Made by a program: the position numbers and the translations under genes
Shown: positions 17,300 through 26,117 of the stretch, piece by piece
Numbering within the stretch: position 1 is the stretch's first letter
How the letters are laid out: every line of letters starts with the position of its first letter
Assembly: GCA_016787135.1 (NCBI GenBank)
Contig: JAEUVK010000016.1
Span: 1 to 45,990, forward strand
Direction of reading: 5' to 3'
Source of the DNA: Chitinophagaceae bacterium
GTDB taxonomy: Bacteria > Bacteroidota > Bacteroidia > Chitinophagales > Chitinophagaceae
Length of the DNA: 45,990 nucleotides
The notes under the pieces: generated by a model
Told to the model about the DNA's origin: nothing
Database searches by the model: none
The model's input: only the letters and a program-made list of their open reading frames with translations

Positions 17300-18410
17300 T
17301 CACTAGCTTTCTTTCGCCACAGGCGTTCAGCATTATCTCTTCATAACTATCAACTATCTTCTCATGATTATAGACCAGCCTGATCTTTTCAAGGTTCATC
17401 TTCTTCCATCTTTCGATCACTGATGTTGCCAGCGGCGTATTGATGGCCTGTGCTACATCATTGCTTTCACGAAAATAACCGGCATCTTCCTGTAACACGG
17501 CCCGGTTGAAACGGTTGTCATTAGCCATAATACGGCATCCGCAGGCCATCGCTTCCAGCAGGGAAGGATTGGTGCCCCCCACAGAATGACCATGAAAGTA
17601 AATGGAAGAGTAGTAACGAAGATTATCAAGTTCTGACTGGTCATAAATAGCGTCGGAGAATTTAATAGCAGGATTGTTGTACCTGGATGTTATATACCTG
17701 CCGTACTTGTTGGTGATATTGCCAATAATAAATAAGGGGTTTCTGTGTCCTGAGGCCAGGTGTCCCTGTATGATCATTTCAATATTATTCTCGGGTTCCA
17801 TCCTGGCGATAAGCAGAAAATAGCGATAAGGTGTCAGTTTATATTTTACCAGCACAGAAGGGTCGGGCTGCAAGAAAGGCTCTGCACCATAAGGGATGAA
17901 AACTGGTTTTTTACCGTACGTTTTGAACAGGTATTCCTGTATGCCGGGTGAGTCAGCGATCATCGTATGGGCATTTTTTGCAGCCAGCGATTCAGCCCAT
18001 TTTAAAAATCGTTGCGTCGGTTTGTTGTATTTGCTCCGCTGCCACTCGAGCCCATCCATGTTCACTATATTTACCGTTTTTTTTGGCCACCGCCAATGCC
18101 AGACAGAGTCGCTGGTATAACCGAGGTGAAGCAACACGTCAAAATTTCTTATCCTTGCGTCGTTGATGCAATTCCAGTCATAGATAAATTGCCCCGCTGT
18201 TCCTATCCTATTTTCCAGGTCTTTGCAATGAATGACTTGCACACCCTTCCATTCTTTTTGTTTATAAGGGTGGAGGCTTGAATTATATACAGTCACATCA
18301 TGGCCTCTTTGCGATAGCCCGACCGATAGATGTTCAGCAAATTGTTCAAATCCTCCGTAATGGTTGGGGATGCCCCGGGTTCCTGAAATGCCGATCTTCA
18401 GATTTCTCAT
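17271..18410 (-). CDS. DUF1972/GT4 glycosyltransferase
   Basis: A 379-residue glycosyltransferase. The N-terminal part is the DUF1972 domain: GISGTRGIPNHYGGFEQFAE, GHDVTVYNSS and LLHLGYTSDSVW. The C-terminal GT4 donor-binding domain shows YFLLIARMEPENNIEMII and SVGGTNPSLLEAMACGCRIMA. This architecture is common in rhamnosyl- or fucosyltransferases of capsule and O-antigen clusters. Its ATG overlaps the stop of the preceding GT4 gene by four bases. Acceptor and donor are not readable. Confidence 0.9.
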   Translation of the reverse strand: MRNLKIGISGTRGIPNHYGGFEQFAEHLSVGLSQRGHDVTVYNSSLHPYKQKEWKGVQVIHCKDLENRIGTAGQFIYDWNCINDARIRNFDVLLHLGYTSDSVWHWRWPKKTVNIVNMDGLEWQRSKYNKPTQRFLKWAESLAAKNAHTMIADSPGIQEYLFKTYGKKPVFIPYGAEPFLQPDPSVLVKYKLTPYRYFLLIARMEPENNIEMIIQGHLASGHRNPLFIIGNITNKYGRYITSRYNNPAIKFSDAIYDQSELDNLRYYSSIYFHGHSVGGTNPSLLEAMACGCRIMANDNRFNRAVLQEDAGYFRESNDVAQAINTPLATSVIERWKKMNLEKIRLVYNHEKIVDSYEEIMLNACGERKLVIKPAVAEAV

Positions 18411-19486
18411 GCAGGTATGATATTTTGATATGCTTTAAGTGTAATGGCCGCCGCCTGTCGCCATGTATATTGCTTGTGTATCTTCTCCTGTAAGATCGCA
18501 GGGGGCTCACCTGCGGCTGCTTTTTCAATGCTATTAAATATGGATTCCGGATCGCCGGGGTCGCAATAAAAAGCATAGTCGCCAAAATATTCACGGGTAT
18601 AACCTTTGTCGCTGATCGCTATATTACAACCCATCGCGGCTGCTTCCAGTGAGGAGAGCCCACAGGTTTCAAACCAGCTAGGTAAAGCATGAACTTTTGC
18701 TTTTTTGTAATAAGCAATAAGTTTTTCCTGGGGTATATGATCGCCGAACAGGATATTCTTTGCTGCCAATTTCCTGCAGGCTGTATAGTATGACCTTTGA
18801 TTTGGGGCAGGAGAACCGATGAGTACCAATGTGTATTTTGAGTTGTTCAATGCTTTTATCAGATTGAGTTGATTTTTGATCCCTTCTATGCGGGCCGCAC
18901 AAAGAACGATAGTATCATCTTTTTCCTCTTTGTTATCAGAAGAAAAAAGTGAGCCGTCAATTCCGTTAGGGACGACCATGTACTCTTTATCTGTTCCGTA
19001 CTCTTCTATCAGTCTTTTATACTCTGATGCAGAATTGGGTAGTAGCATGGCTGTTCTGTCCAGGATCCTTTTAATGCTTTTCCGATGACCTTTCCATAAA
19101 TACTCTTTACTTCTCATTTTATCTTTTCCGACCAGCCAGCGGGCGGTACTTTTTATGTATTCCTGACCTGCCGGTGAACAAGAACGAAGCACGAATCCAG
19201 AAATACCTTTCCGGTGTTTCTTATCATATTCACTGTAATCAACTAATACCGGGGAAACAACAAAGGGTTTTTCTGTCTGTGAAATATGAAAAAGTATATC
19301 TGCCGGGCGGGTGATATTGACGTAATGAAAGATATCGTAACTGTTATACTCGATTTTTTCATGGCTCAGGCGTACCTCGGTCTCTACACCCAGTTCCCGC
19401 AAAAAGCGGGCTGTTTGCAGTACCTGCACCGTATCACCACCGGGCACTGTGTGCAGGGTTGATCTGGTAACAAAAGCGACTTTCAT
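18407..19486 (-). CDS. Glycosyltransferase family 4 (GT-B fold)
   Basis: A 359-residue GT-B enzyme. The N-terminus MKVAFVTRSTLHTVPGGDTVQ is typical, and the C-terminal half holds VLCAARIEGIKNQLNLIKAL, FGDHIPQEKLIAYYKKAKV and ETCGLSSLEAAAMGCNIAI (EX7E motif). An in-frame ATG three codons upstream (19495) is a possible alternative start; 19486 puts the conserved strand at the N-terminus as in the family. It overlaps the DUF1972 glycosyltransferase gene by four bases, so both belong to one transcript. Specificity is unknown. Confidence 0.88.
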   Translation of the reverse strand: MKVAFVTRSTLHTVPGGDTVQVLQTARFLRELGVETEVRLSHEKIEYNSYDIFHYVNITRPADILFHISQTEKPFVVSPVLVDYSEYDKKHRKGISGFVLRSCSPAGQEYIKSTARWLVGKDKMRSKEYLWKGHRKSIKRILDRTAMLLPNSASEYKRLIEEYGTDKEYMVVPNGIDGSLFSSDNKEEKDDTIVLCAARIEGIKNQLNLIKALNNSKYTLVLIGSPAPNQRSYYTACRKLAAKNILFGDHIPQEKLIAYYKKAKVHALPSWFETCGLSSLEAAAMGCNIAISDKGYTREYFGDYAFYCDPGDPESIFNSIEKAAAGEPPAILQEKIHKQYTWRQAAAITLKAYQNIIPA

Positions 19487-19670
19487 CAGTAACATCCGGA
19501 AAGTGGAGCCGGTTCTGACAGCTCCAATCGGTAAAAAATGATGATAAGTAGCCTGTCATTCAATAAAAATATCCACCGCTGCCAAATACCATCCGGAGGC
19601 TTTTTCAGCAAAAAGACGTTGTTCTTTCGCCGGCAAAAATTATTATTATCTTGTGGTGGTTTAATACAAT

Positions 19671-20645
19671 ATGAAGCATTACCTCATTACCGGCGGAGCC
19701 GGTTTTATCGGAAGCAACCTGATCCGGCACTTATTCAAAAATGAACCCGGCCTTACGATCACCTGCATTGATAATTTTGACCCTTTTTATCCAAGATCAA
19801 TAAAGGAGTTCAATATAAAGGAGTTTACGAGCAAGCCTTCTTTCCGGCTCGTAGAAACCGATCTTGGAAAGACTTCCGGGAAAGAACTGGCAGAACTGGT
19901 GCCCGGAAAAATAGATGCTATCGTTCACCTGGCGGCCAAAGCGGGGGTAAGACCAAGTATAGAAAACCCGCTTTCTTACCAGGAAGCGAATGTGATCGGC
20001 CTGCAGAATATGCTTGATTTCGCAAAGATCAAAGGCATTAAACAATTCGTGTTTGCTTCCAGCAGCAGTGTGTATGGTATCAATGATCATTACCCGTGGA
20101 AGGAAGATGAAAAACTGATGCCCATCAGCCCCTATGCCTCTACCAAGCTATCAGGTGAAATGCTGGGACATGTTTATCATAAATTATTTGGTATCCGTTT
20201 TATCGCTTTACGCTTCTTTACTGTGTATGGGCCGGGGCAAAGACCTGATTTGGCCATTCATAAGTTCACCAAAAATATTATTGGGGAGAAACCAATCGCT
20301 ATGTTTGGCGATGGCAATACCAGCCGTGATTATACATACGTGGAAGATACTGTACAGGGTATCATCGGGGCGATCCATTATGATAAGACAGACTTTGAGA
20401 TCATTAACCTCGGCAATCACTATACGATCTCATTAAGGGAACTGATTCGGGGTATCGAAAAAGTAACAGGTAAAAAGGCCATCATTGATCAGCAACCTGA
20501 GCAGCCGGGAGATGTGCCCAAAACATATGCTGATATTAACCGGGCCAAAGTATTACTCGGCTACGACCCAAAGACACAAATAGGGGAGGGCCTGAAAAAA
20601 TTCTACGACTGGTTCATGCAGCATGAAGCGATGCTGGTGAAATAG
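19671..20645 (+). CDS. NAD-dependent epimerase/dehydratase, UDP-glucuronate 4-epimerase-like
   Basis: A 324-residue extended short-chain dehydrogenase. It has the NAD-binding GGAGFIGSNLIRHL near the N-terminus, VHLAAKAGVRPSIENP, the catalytic Ser in FASSSSVYG, and YASTKLSGE with the YxxxK pair. Later motifs RFFTVYGPGQRPDLAIHKF and FGDGNTSRDYTYVED are typical of UDP-glucuronate or UDP-glucose 4-epimerases. It would make a nucleotide-sugar donor (for example UDP-galacturonate or UDP-galactose) for the glycosyltransferases here. It is a single plus-strand gene that converges on the next glycosyltransferase with only five bases between stops. Confidence 0.9.
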   Translation: MKHYLITGGAGFIGSNLIRHLFKNEPGLTITCIDNFDPFYPRSIKEFNIKEFTSKPSFRLVETDLGKTSGKELAELVPGKIDAIVHLAAKAGVRPSIENPLSYQEANVIGLQNMLDFAKIKGIKQFVFASSSSVYGINDHYPWKEDEKLMPISPYASTKLSGEMLGHVYHKLFGIRFIALRFFTVYGPGQRPDLAIHKFTKNIIGEKPIAMFGDGNTSRDYTYVEDTVQGIIGAIHYDKTDFEIINLGNHYTISLRELIRGIEKVTGKKAIIDQQPEQPGDVPKTYADINRAKVLLGYDPKTQIGEGLKKFYDWFMQHEAMLVK

Positions 20646-20650
20646 ATTGG

Positions 20651-21619
20651 TTATACAGTAATATCCAGGGCTGTGCTTACTTCTTTCTTTGCGTGGTACA
20701 CTTTTCTTACGTTATATGTCTTCTTGTTTTGTGATTCAAAATAAGTGCGGACATTGATGTCGGCAATGATACCAATAGTAATGAATTGTATTCCTCCAAG
20801 TAGCAGGATCATTCCAAGTATCAGCAGCGGTTTGCCCCAGATATCGTGCCCCATAATTTTTAATACCAACAGGTAGAGATTGATCAGTAGCCCGATACCG
20901 AAACTGATAAAGCCGATAGTGCCGAAAAGGTGCATGGGTTTCTGCATGTATTTTCTCATGAATACCATCAGTACCAGGTCACTCATTACTTTAAAGGTGC
21001 GGTTGAGGCCATATTTACTTTTACCAAATTGCCTGGGATGATGTTTTACATCCACCTGGGTGATTCTGGCCCCTTGTAATTTGGCCAATACCGGAATGAA
21101 GCGATGCAGCTCGCCGTATAATCCCAGTTCTTCAGCAATTTCTCTTTTGAATACTTTCAGCGTGCAGCCATAATCACGGATATACACACCGGTCATCCGG
21201 CGTATCAGGGCATTGGCGATCTTGCTGGGAAATTTGCGCAGGATAAAACCATCTTTCCGGTTCTTGCGGTTACCGGCTACAACATCCCAGTCTTCTTTTT
21301 GCAGGAGATCAAGCATGGCAGGAATATCTGTCGGATCGTTTTGCAGGTCCCCATCCAACAGTGCTACATATTTGCCGCGTGAATGATCTATGCCTGCTGT
21401 CATCGCTGTACTTTGCCCGTAGTTCTTTCTTAGTTCTACCAGCACTGTTCTGTCATCAGCATATTCCAATACCTGCAGTTTTGTTTTGTCAGTAGAGCCG
21501 TCATCTACCAATACTATTTCGTAATCTATTCCATCCAGAGCATTACGTACCGCTTCTAAAAGAGGCTTGATGTTCTCCTCTTCATTCATGACCGTTATGA
21601 CCACCGATAATTCCCGCAT
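20651..21619 (-). CDS. Polyprenyl-phosphate glycosyltransferase (GT2, GtrB/ArnC-like) with C-terminal membrane helices
   Basis: A 322-residue GT2 enzyme. ELSVVITVMNEEENIKPLL, EIVLVDDGSTDKT, LRKNYGQSTAMTAGID and LLDGDLQNDP (DxD) define a dolichol-phosphate-mannose-synthase-like catalytic domain. RDYGCTLKVFKREI and the helices FGTIGFISFGIGLLINLY and ILGMILLLGGIQFITIGI near the C-terminus match GtrB/ArnC, which load a sugar on undecaprenyl phosphate. I moved the start to ATG 21619; the upstream in-frame TTG at 21640 lies within a promoter element. It may serve lipid A or O-antigen side-chain modification. Confidence 0.9.
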   Translation of the reverse strand: MRELSVVITVMNEEENIKPLLEAVRNALDGIDYEIVLVDDGSTDKTKLQVLEYADDRTVLVELRKNYGQSTAMTAGIDHSRGKYVALLDGDLQNDPTDIPAMLDLLQKEDWDVVAGNRKNRKDGFILRKFPSKIANALIRRMTGVYIRDYGCTLKVFKREIAEELGLYGELHRFIPVLAKLQGARITQVDVKHHPRQFGKSKYGLNRTFKVMSDLVLMVFMRKYMQKPMHLFGTIGFISFGIGLLINLYLLVLKIMGHDIWGKPLLILGMILLLGGIQFITIGIIADINVRTYFESQNKKTYNVRKVYHAKKEVSTALDITV

Positions 21620-21637
21620 AGCGCTAATTGATTGACA

Positions 21638-21645
21638 CAAAGGTA
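21638..21645 (-). promoter_or_regulatory. TAnnTTTG -7 element before the GtrB/ArnC-like gene
   Basis: On the minus strand this reads TACCTTTG, an exact match to the Bacteroidota -7 consensus, 18 bases before the ATG at 21619. A TTTG at the usual distance upstream was not found, so the call rests on one element. It shows that the longer TTG-started frame cannot be fully transcribed from this site. Confidence 0.5.
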
Positions 21646-21656
21646 CATTTTAATAA

Positions 21657-21688
21657 CAAAGAAGGGCCTCCAAAGGAAGTCCTTCTTA
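21657..21688 (-). terminator. Intrinsic terminator of the metY-metX-hom operon
   Basis: On the minus strand, arms AAGAAGGACTTCC and GGAGGCCCTTCTT pair over 13 positions with G-U pairs and a TTT loop, followed by TGTTATT. It lies 30 bases after the hom stop and before the GtrB/ArnC-like gene's own promoter, so it separates the methionine operon from the polysaccharide locus. Confidence 0.7.
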
Positions 21689-21717
21689 AAAGGTAAGTGT
21701 ATAAACCCTGCGGTAGG

Positions 21718-22980
21718 TTAATTCAGCGTGATACCAGCCAATTCAAGGCTTTTCTTTTTCAATTGGCGTATGGCGATATCTTCAATGACCGGATCGGCAG
21801 TTAAGATCAGGGAGTTGTTATTCTCTTTCCACCAGTTATTTTGCCTTAGTTCTTCAAAGGAGATCACCCCAACCAGATATTTTCTGGCTTCCTGTGCATA
21901 CGATTCTTCTATCCATTCAAATTTCTCTTTCGGGATAAATTTCAGGTCGTCAAAACTTATATATACACGCAGGTAAAAATCATTGCCCAGTTCCTGAGGC
22001 GTATGGTGATACAATTTTTTATACTCGTACTTATATTGGTAACGTAATGCAGAGATATCACTTAATACGGCTGAAGCTGTAGGAAAACTACCGGCACCTT
22101 TGCCGTAGAAGAATTGCTTATCAGCAAAACCGCTTTCGATCACCACTCCATTGTATTCATTCTTTACAAATGCTAAATGATCGTTTTGTTTGACAAATTG
22201 CGGCAGTACGAACGCTGCCACCTTCCCGTTCTGCAGTTTTTTTGCCTGTGCAACCAGTTTTATCTGCTGGTCTTTTGATTTGGCAACAATGGCGTCACCT
22301 GCCTGGATGTTCTGTATTCCGTTAAATAGAATATTGTCCGGCGATGCTGTGATACCATAGGCATGGGTGAGTAAAAAGGTCCATTTATTCACTGCATCAT
22401 AACCTTCCACATCTAATCTTGGATCACTTTCAGCAAATCCCTGCTGCTGGGCCAGCAACAGTGCCTGTTTGAATTCCAGTTTCTCTTCAAACATCTTTGT
22501 CAGGATAAAATTGGTTGACCCGTTCACTATGGCCTTGATTGAGTGAAGCAGGTCGTTATCATAATATTCTTCCAGATTCCTGATAACAGGAATGGAGGCA
22601 CAAGCTGCCGATTCATAGAGAAATGAATGCCCGGTTTGCTCCTGTAGCTCCAGTAATGCTTTCAGGTTTTCCGCGATCATTTTTTTACTGGCGCTGACAA
22701 CATCTTTGCCGCTCTTTAGAGCAGTGGATACAATTTCAAATGCCGCTTTGGAGTCATCAATCACTTCTACGATCACATTTATTTCTGCATCGTTCAGCAA
22801 TTCGTTTTTATCCGTGGTGAATAACGTTTCCGGCGCATTTCTTTTCTTGCCTGGATGCTTAATACATACTTTCTTTATGCTGGCTTTTAATGAGGGTGTT
22901 TGTTGCAGTACTTTATATAAACCTTCACCTACAACACCGAAGCCAAATAAGCCTATTGTTAGTTGTTTATGCGTTTCCAT
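21718..22980 (-). CDS. hom: Homoserine dehydrogenase
   Basis: A 420-residue enzyme that reduces aspartate semialdehyde to homoserine. The NAD(P)-binding motif LFGFGVVGEGLYKVL is at the N-terminus. The catalytic region shows KKMIAENLKALLEL, ESAACASIPVIRNLEEYY, VNGSTNFILTKM and ESDPRLDVEGYDAVNKW, with the conserved Lys and acidic substrate-binding residues. The C-terminal 75 residues (EKFEWIEES...ILTADPVIED) are not a clear ACT domain but may be a diverged one. It is third in the metY-metX-hom operon, one base after metX. It supplies homoserine to MetX, so the operon covers homoserine to homocysteine. Confidence 0.95.
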   Translation of the reverse strand: METHKQLTIGLFGFGVVGEGLYKVLQQTPSLKASIKKVCIKHPGKKRNAPETLFTTDKNELLNDAEINVIVEVIDDSKAAFEIVSTALKSGKDVVSASKKMIAENLKALLELQEQTGHSFLYESAACASIPVIRNLEEYYDNDLLHSIKAIVNGSTNFILTKMFEEKLEFKQALLLAQQQGFAESDPRLDVEGYDAVNKWTFLLTHAYGITASPDNILFNGIQNIQAGDAIVAKSKDQQIKLVAQAKKLQNGKVAAFVLPQFVKQNDHLAFVKNEYNGVVIESGFADKQFFYGKGAGSFPTASAVLSDISALRYQYKYEYKKLYHHTPQELGNDFYLRVYISFDDLKFIPKEKFEWIEESYAQEARKYLVGVISFEELRQNNWWKENNNSLILTADPVIEDIAIRQLKKKSLELAGITLN

Positions 22981-22981
22981 A

Positions 22982-24040
22982 TTATCCGTTCACTACTTTT
23001 AAATGATGAGATGACCTTTCTTCGATAAATTCTTTTAATGCTTTTTCGATCTTTTCGTATTCCAGTAAAAAACCGTCATGCCCGAAATCACTGGCAATGC
23101 TGAGTAGTCGTGCGCCATTGATATTCTTTTGCAGGTATTCCTGTTCACTGATCGGGTACAATACATCGGATTGGATACCGATGACCAATGTCCTTGCCTT
23201 TATTTGTTTCAGGGCCTTTTCTGCTCCGCCGCGGTTATGGCCAACATCATGGCTATCCATACTCTGGGTAAGGCGGTAGTAACAAACGGCATTGAACCGG
23301 TTCACTAATTTCAACCCCTGGTAACGTTGATAGTTATCTGCTGCGTAGTTTACCTCTTTACTCAGGGCCATATATGCTTTATCTCTTGGCTGCGTGATCC
23401 CGTAGCCATTATAATGACGATACGAAAGAAGTGCAATAGAACGGGCGGCCGCCAGCCCTTTTTGCCCTGCATCGTGCCTTTTCTCCAGCCATGTTGTGTC
23501 AGCCTCGATGGCCAACCGTTGTGAGGCGTTGAACGCAATAGCCCATGGAGAAAGAACAGCATTGGTGGCAATAGGGACAATGTGTTCAAACAATTCCGGT
23601 TCTTCAATGGCCCACTCCAGCAACTGCATGCCGCCGGTACTCCCCCCTAAACCAACCAATATTTTTTTGATACCGATATGATCTTTCAGTTTCTGGTATG
23701 CTCTTATCATGTCCCTGATCGTGAAAACAGGAAAATCGTGATACCAGGGCTGGCTGGTTTTGGGATCGGTACTTAATGGCGAGATGCTTCCATAAGGGCT
23801 GCCGGGTTTATTTACACAAATGATGAAATACTTAGCCGGATCAAAAAATTTTCCATCACCTGCCAAACCCGGCCACCATTCCAATGGATTGCTGTTGGCC
23901 GTCAACGCATGAAATATCCAGACAACATTATCTTTTGCTGCATTTAGTTTTCCATGGGTGGTATAAGCCAGGTGATAACCGGGAAGGGTTACCCCTGACT
24001 CTAACGTAAATGACTCTTCGTAATTAAAAACCGAGACCAT
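22982..24040 (-). CDS. metX: Homoserine O-acyltransferase (MetX family)
   Basis: A 352-residue alpha/beta hydrolase that acylates homoserine, the first committed step to methionine. Seen: HALTANSNPLEWWPGL (oxyanion region), NKPGSPYGSISPLS (typical N-x-G-x-x-x-G-S-x-x-P-x-S region), the nucleophile elbow GGSTGGMQ with Ser near residue 134, DVLYPISEQEYLQ (Asp) and FGHDGFLLE (His). Most MetX proteins have GPSMGGMQ, so the Pro-to-Gly and Met-to-Thr changes at the elbow are unusual. Acetyl-CoA is the likely donor because MetY (O-acetylhomoserine-using) is next to it, but succinyl use cannot be ruled out by eye. One-base gaps join it to metY and hom. Confidence 0.94.
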   Translation of the reverse strand: MVSVFNYEESFTLESGVTLPGYHLAYTTHGKLNAAKDNVVWIFHALTANSNPLEWWPGLAGDGKFFDPAKYFIICVNKPGSPYGSISPLSTDPKTSQPWYHDFPVFTIRDMIRAYQKLKDHIGIKKILVGLGGSTGGMQLLEWAIEEPELFEHIVPIATNAVLSPWAIAFNASQRLAIEADTTWLEKRHDAGQKGLAAARSIALLSYRHYNGYGITQPRDKAYMALSKEVNYAADNYQRYQGLKLVNRFNAVCYYRLTQSMDSHDVGHNRGGAEKALKQIKARTLVIGIQSDVLYPISEQEYLQKNINGARLLSIASDFGHDGFLLEYEKIEKALKEFIEERSSHHLKVVNG

Positions 24041-24041
24041 T

Positions 24042-25382
<1,341 letters not shown>

Positions 25383-25425
25383 TTATCAGATATTGTTGTT
25401 AAAGAAATTGGTGATCAATATGTCA

Positions 25426-25469
25426 GGCATATGCTTGTGGAAGAGTAGATGGTATGCCTTACGGCATAC
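25426..25469 (-). promoter_or_regulatory. Mutually exclusive hairpins downstream of and overlapping the Cys-rich leader ORF
   Basis: On the minus strand three segments can be named: A GTATGCC (25463-25469), B GGCATAC (25452-25458) and C GCATATGCC (25426-25434). A and B form a perfect 7-bp hairpin with loop GTAA that contains the stop codon of the small ORF. B can instead pair by six bases (GGCATA with TATGCC) to C. A ribosome on the last codons would block A, so the choice of pairing depends on translation. The end of C is about 59 bases before the metY ATG. There is no U-tract, so any effect would be on translation, processing or Rho rather than simple intrinsic termination. Confidence 0.55.
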
Positions 25470-25524
25470 AGCAAATGCAACAGCACCGCGACGTATATGT
25501 ATATTTTGGCAGTTGCTTTTTCAT
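25459..25524 (-). CDS. Cysteine-rich leader peptide (21 codons) upstream of metY
   Basis: The ORF starts at ATG 25524 and stops at TAA 25459-25461. The peptide begins MKKQLPKYTYT and ends SRCCCICCMP: five Cys codons (TGC TGT TGC, then TGC TGT) in a six-codon run at codons 14-19. Such runs by chance are very rare, and here one lies in the leader of a sulfur-assimilation gene. Known precedent: short polycysteine ORFs act as cysteine-responsive attenuators upstream of sulfur operons in mycobacteria. The stop codon lies in the loop of a 7-bp hairpin (25452-25469). A weak promoter a few bases upstream would make it nearly leaderless. Function as a cysteine sensor is inference; translation is not proven. 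Confidence 0.65.
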   Translation of the reverse strand: MKKQLPKYTYTSRCCCICCMP

Positions 25525-25531
25525 TACTCTA

Positions 25532-25563
25532 TAAAATTAGGGGACTATACTGATTCTTCCAAT
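25532..25563 (-). promoter_or_regulatory. Possible second promoter just upstream of the Cys-rich leader ORF
   Basis: On the minus strand TAATTTTA (25532-25539) matches TAnnTTTG at seven of eight positions, and ATTG lies 20 bases upstream (about 25560-25563), close to the 21-base spacing of the clear promoters in this window. The start of transcription would fall only a few bases before the ATG at 25524. It would give riboswitch-independent transcription of metY. Confidence 0.4.
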
Positions 25564-25794
25564 TTTCATATTGTTAATAGTGTTTAGAACATCCTGTTTC
25601 CCTTATGCTGCTAAGTCAGAGAAACATAAAAGTAGGGTTGTATCAGGGTCAATGCATGCGGAAAACATCTTGCGGTCAGCTGTTATTGATATACGGTCAC
25701 GAATATTTTTCCAACGGCAATATTTCTCAGATACTTCAGCTGATAGCTTACCGGAAAGAAACAGAGTACAGAGGAAACTATATCGGGTAAGTAG
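25533..25794. other. Leader stretch without a recognised gene, between riboswitch terminator and Cys-rich ORF
   Basis: About 260 bases with no convincing coding signal on either strand. Short frames exist on both strands (for example 25603-25797 minus and 25571-25834 plus), but they lack usual starts, family motifs and typical composition. CAGCTG occurs twice on the minus strand (near 25678 and 25738). The stretch would be part of a read-through leader if the riboswitch is in its ON state. Confidence 0.5.
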
Positions 25795-25832
25795 CAATAA
25801 AAAAGCTCACCCGATAAATCAGATGAGCTTTT
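25795..25832 (-). terminator. Intrinsic terminator forming the SAM riboswitch expression platform
   Basis: On the minus strand AAAAGCTCA (25824-25832) pairs with TGAGCTTTT (25801-25809), followed by TTATTG; the T-run is TTTTTT. It begins 38 bases after the aptamer's P1 3' strand. A terminator in this position is the usual OFF-state of SAM-I riboswitches. A specific antiterminator pairing was not worked out by eye. Confidence 0.8.
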
Positions 25833-25870
25833 GAATATGTTGAAAGATATTTTCGAAGCTTTGAATCTGA

Positions 25871-25999
25871 CTTATCTGTCCCGCGTCTGACGGGATGGAA
25901 TTGGCACCTTTCCTTCGTTTTCTCTGATAACAGGAGCAAAAACGGGGGAGGTTGTCAAGGCTTCATCGGGCCATTACCCTCTGCCTTTCTTGATAAGCG
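25871..25999 (-). ncRNA. SAM-I (S-box) riboswitch aptamer
   Basis: On the minus strand the sequence runs CTTATCAAGAAAGGCAGAGG, then GTAATGGCCCGATGAAGCC, then TTGACAACC, later AAGGTGCCAATTCC, and closes with GGGACAGATAAG. These are the conserved core segments of the S-box in order: P1 5' strand CTTATC pairing with GATAAG, the kink-turn region, the GATGAA-C pseudoknot part and GGTGCCAA-TCC. Binding of S-adenosylmethionine stabilises P1 and lets the downstream terminator form. It lies upstream of metY and is driven by a clear promoter at 26020-26052. The call is firm; the exact edges are approximate. Confidence 0.95.
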
Positions 26000-26019
26000 A
26001 TCATTTTAAAGAACTGGTG

Positions 26020-26052
26020 CAAAGATAGCAGCGTGAGTATCAGACTTCCAAA
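26020..26052 (-). promoter_or_regulatory. Bacteroidota-type promoter of the riboswitch-met operon
   Basis: On the minus strand TTTG (26049-26052) is followed after 21 bases by TATCTTTG (26020-26027), an exact -33/-7 pair. Transcription should begin about 10-20 bases before the aptamer. Confidence 0.75.
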
Positions 26053-26117
26053 TTTTTTTAATTTTTGGACCTAACATTTGTTGGCATATGATCTGAAACC
26101 CTTTGCCAGAAAATGTT

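Noticed and set aside
25571..25834. Plus-strand frame of 87 codons and minus-strand frame of 64 codons in the met leader
   Set aside because: They overlap the riboswitch terminator, lack a usual start or protein-like pattern, and match no family.
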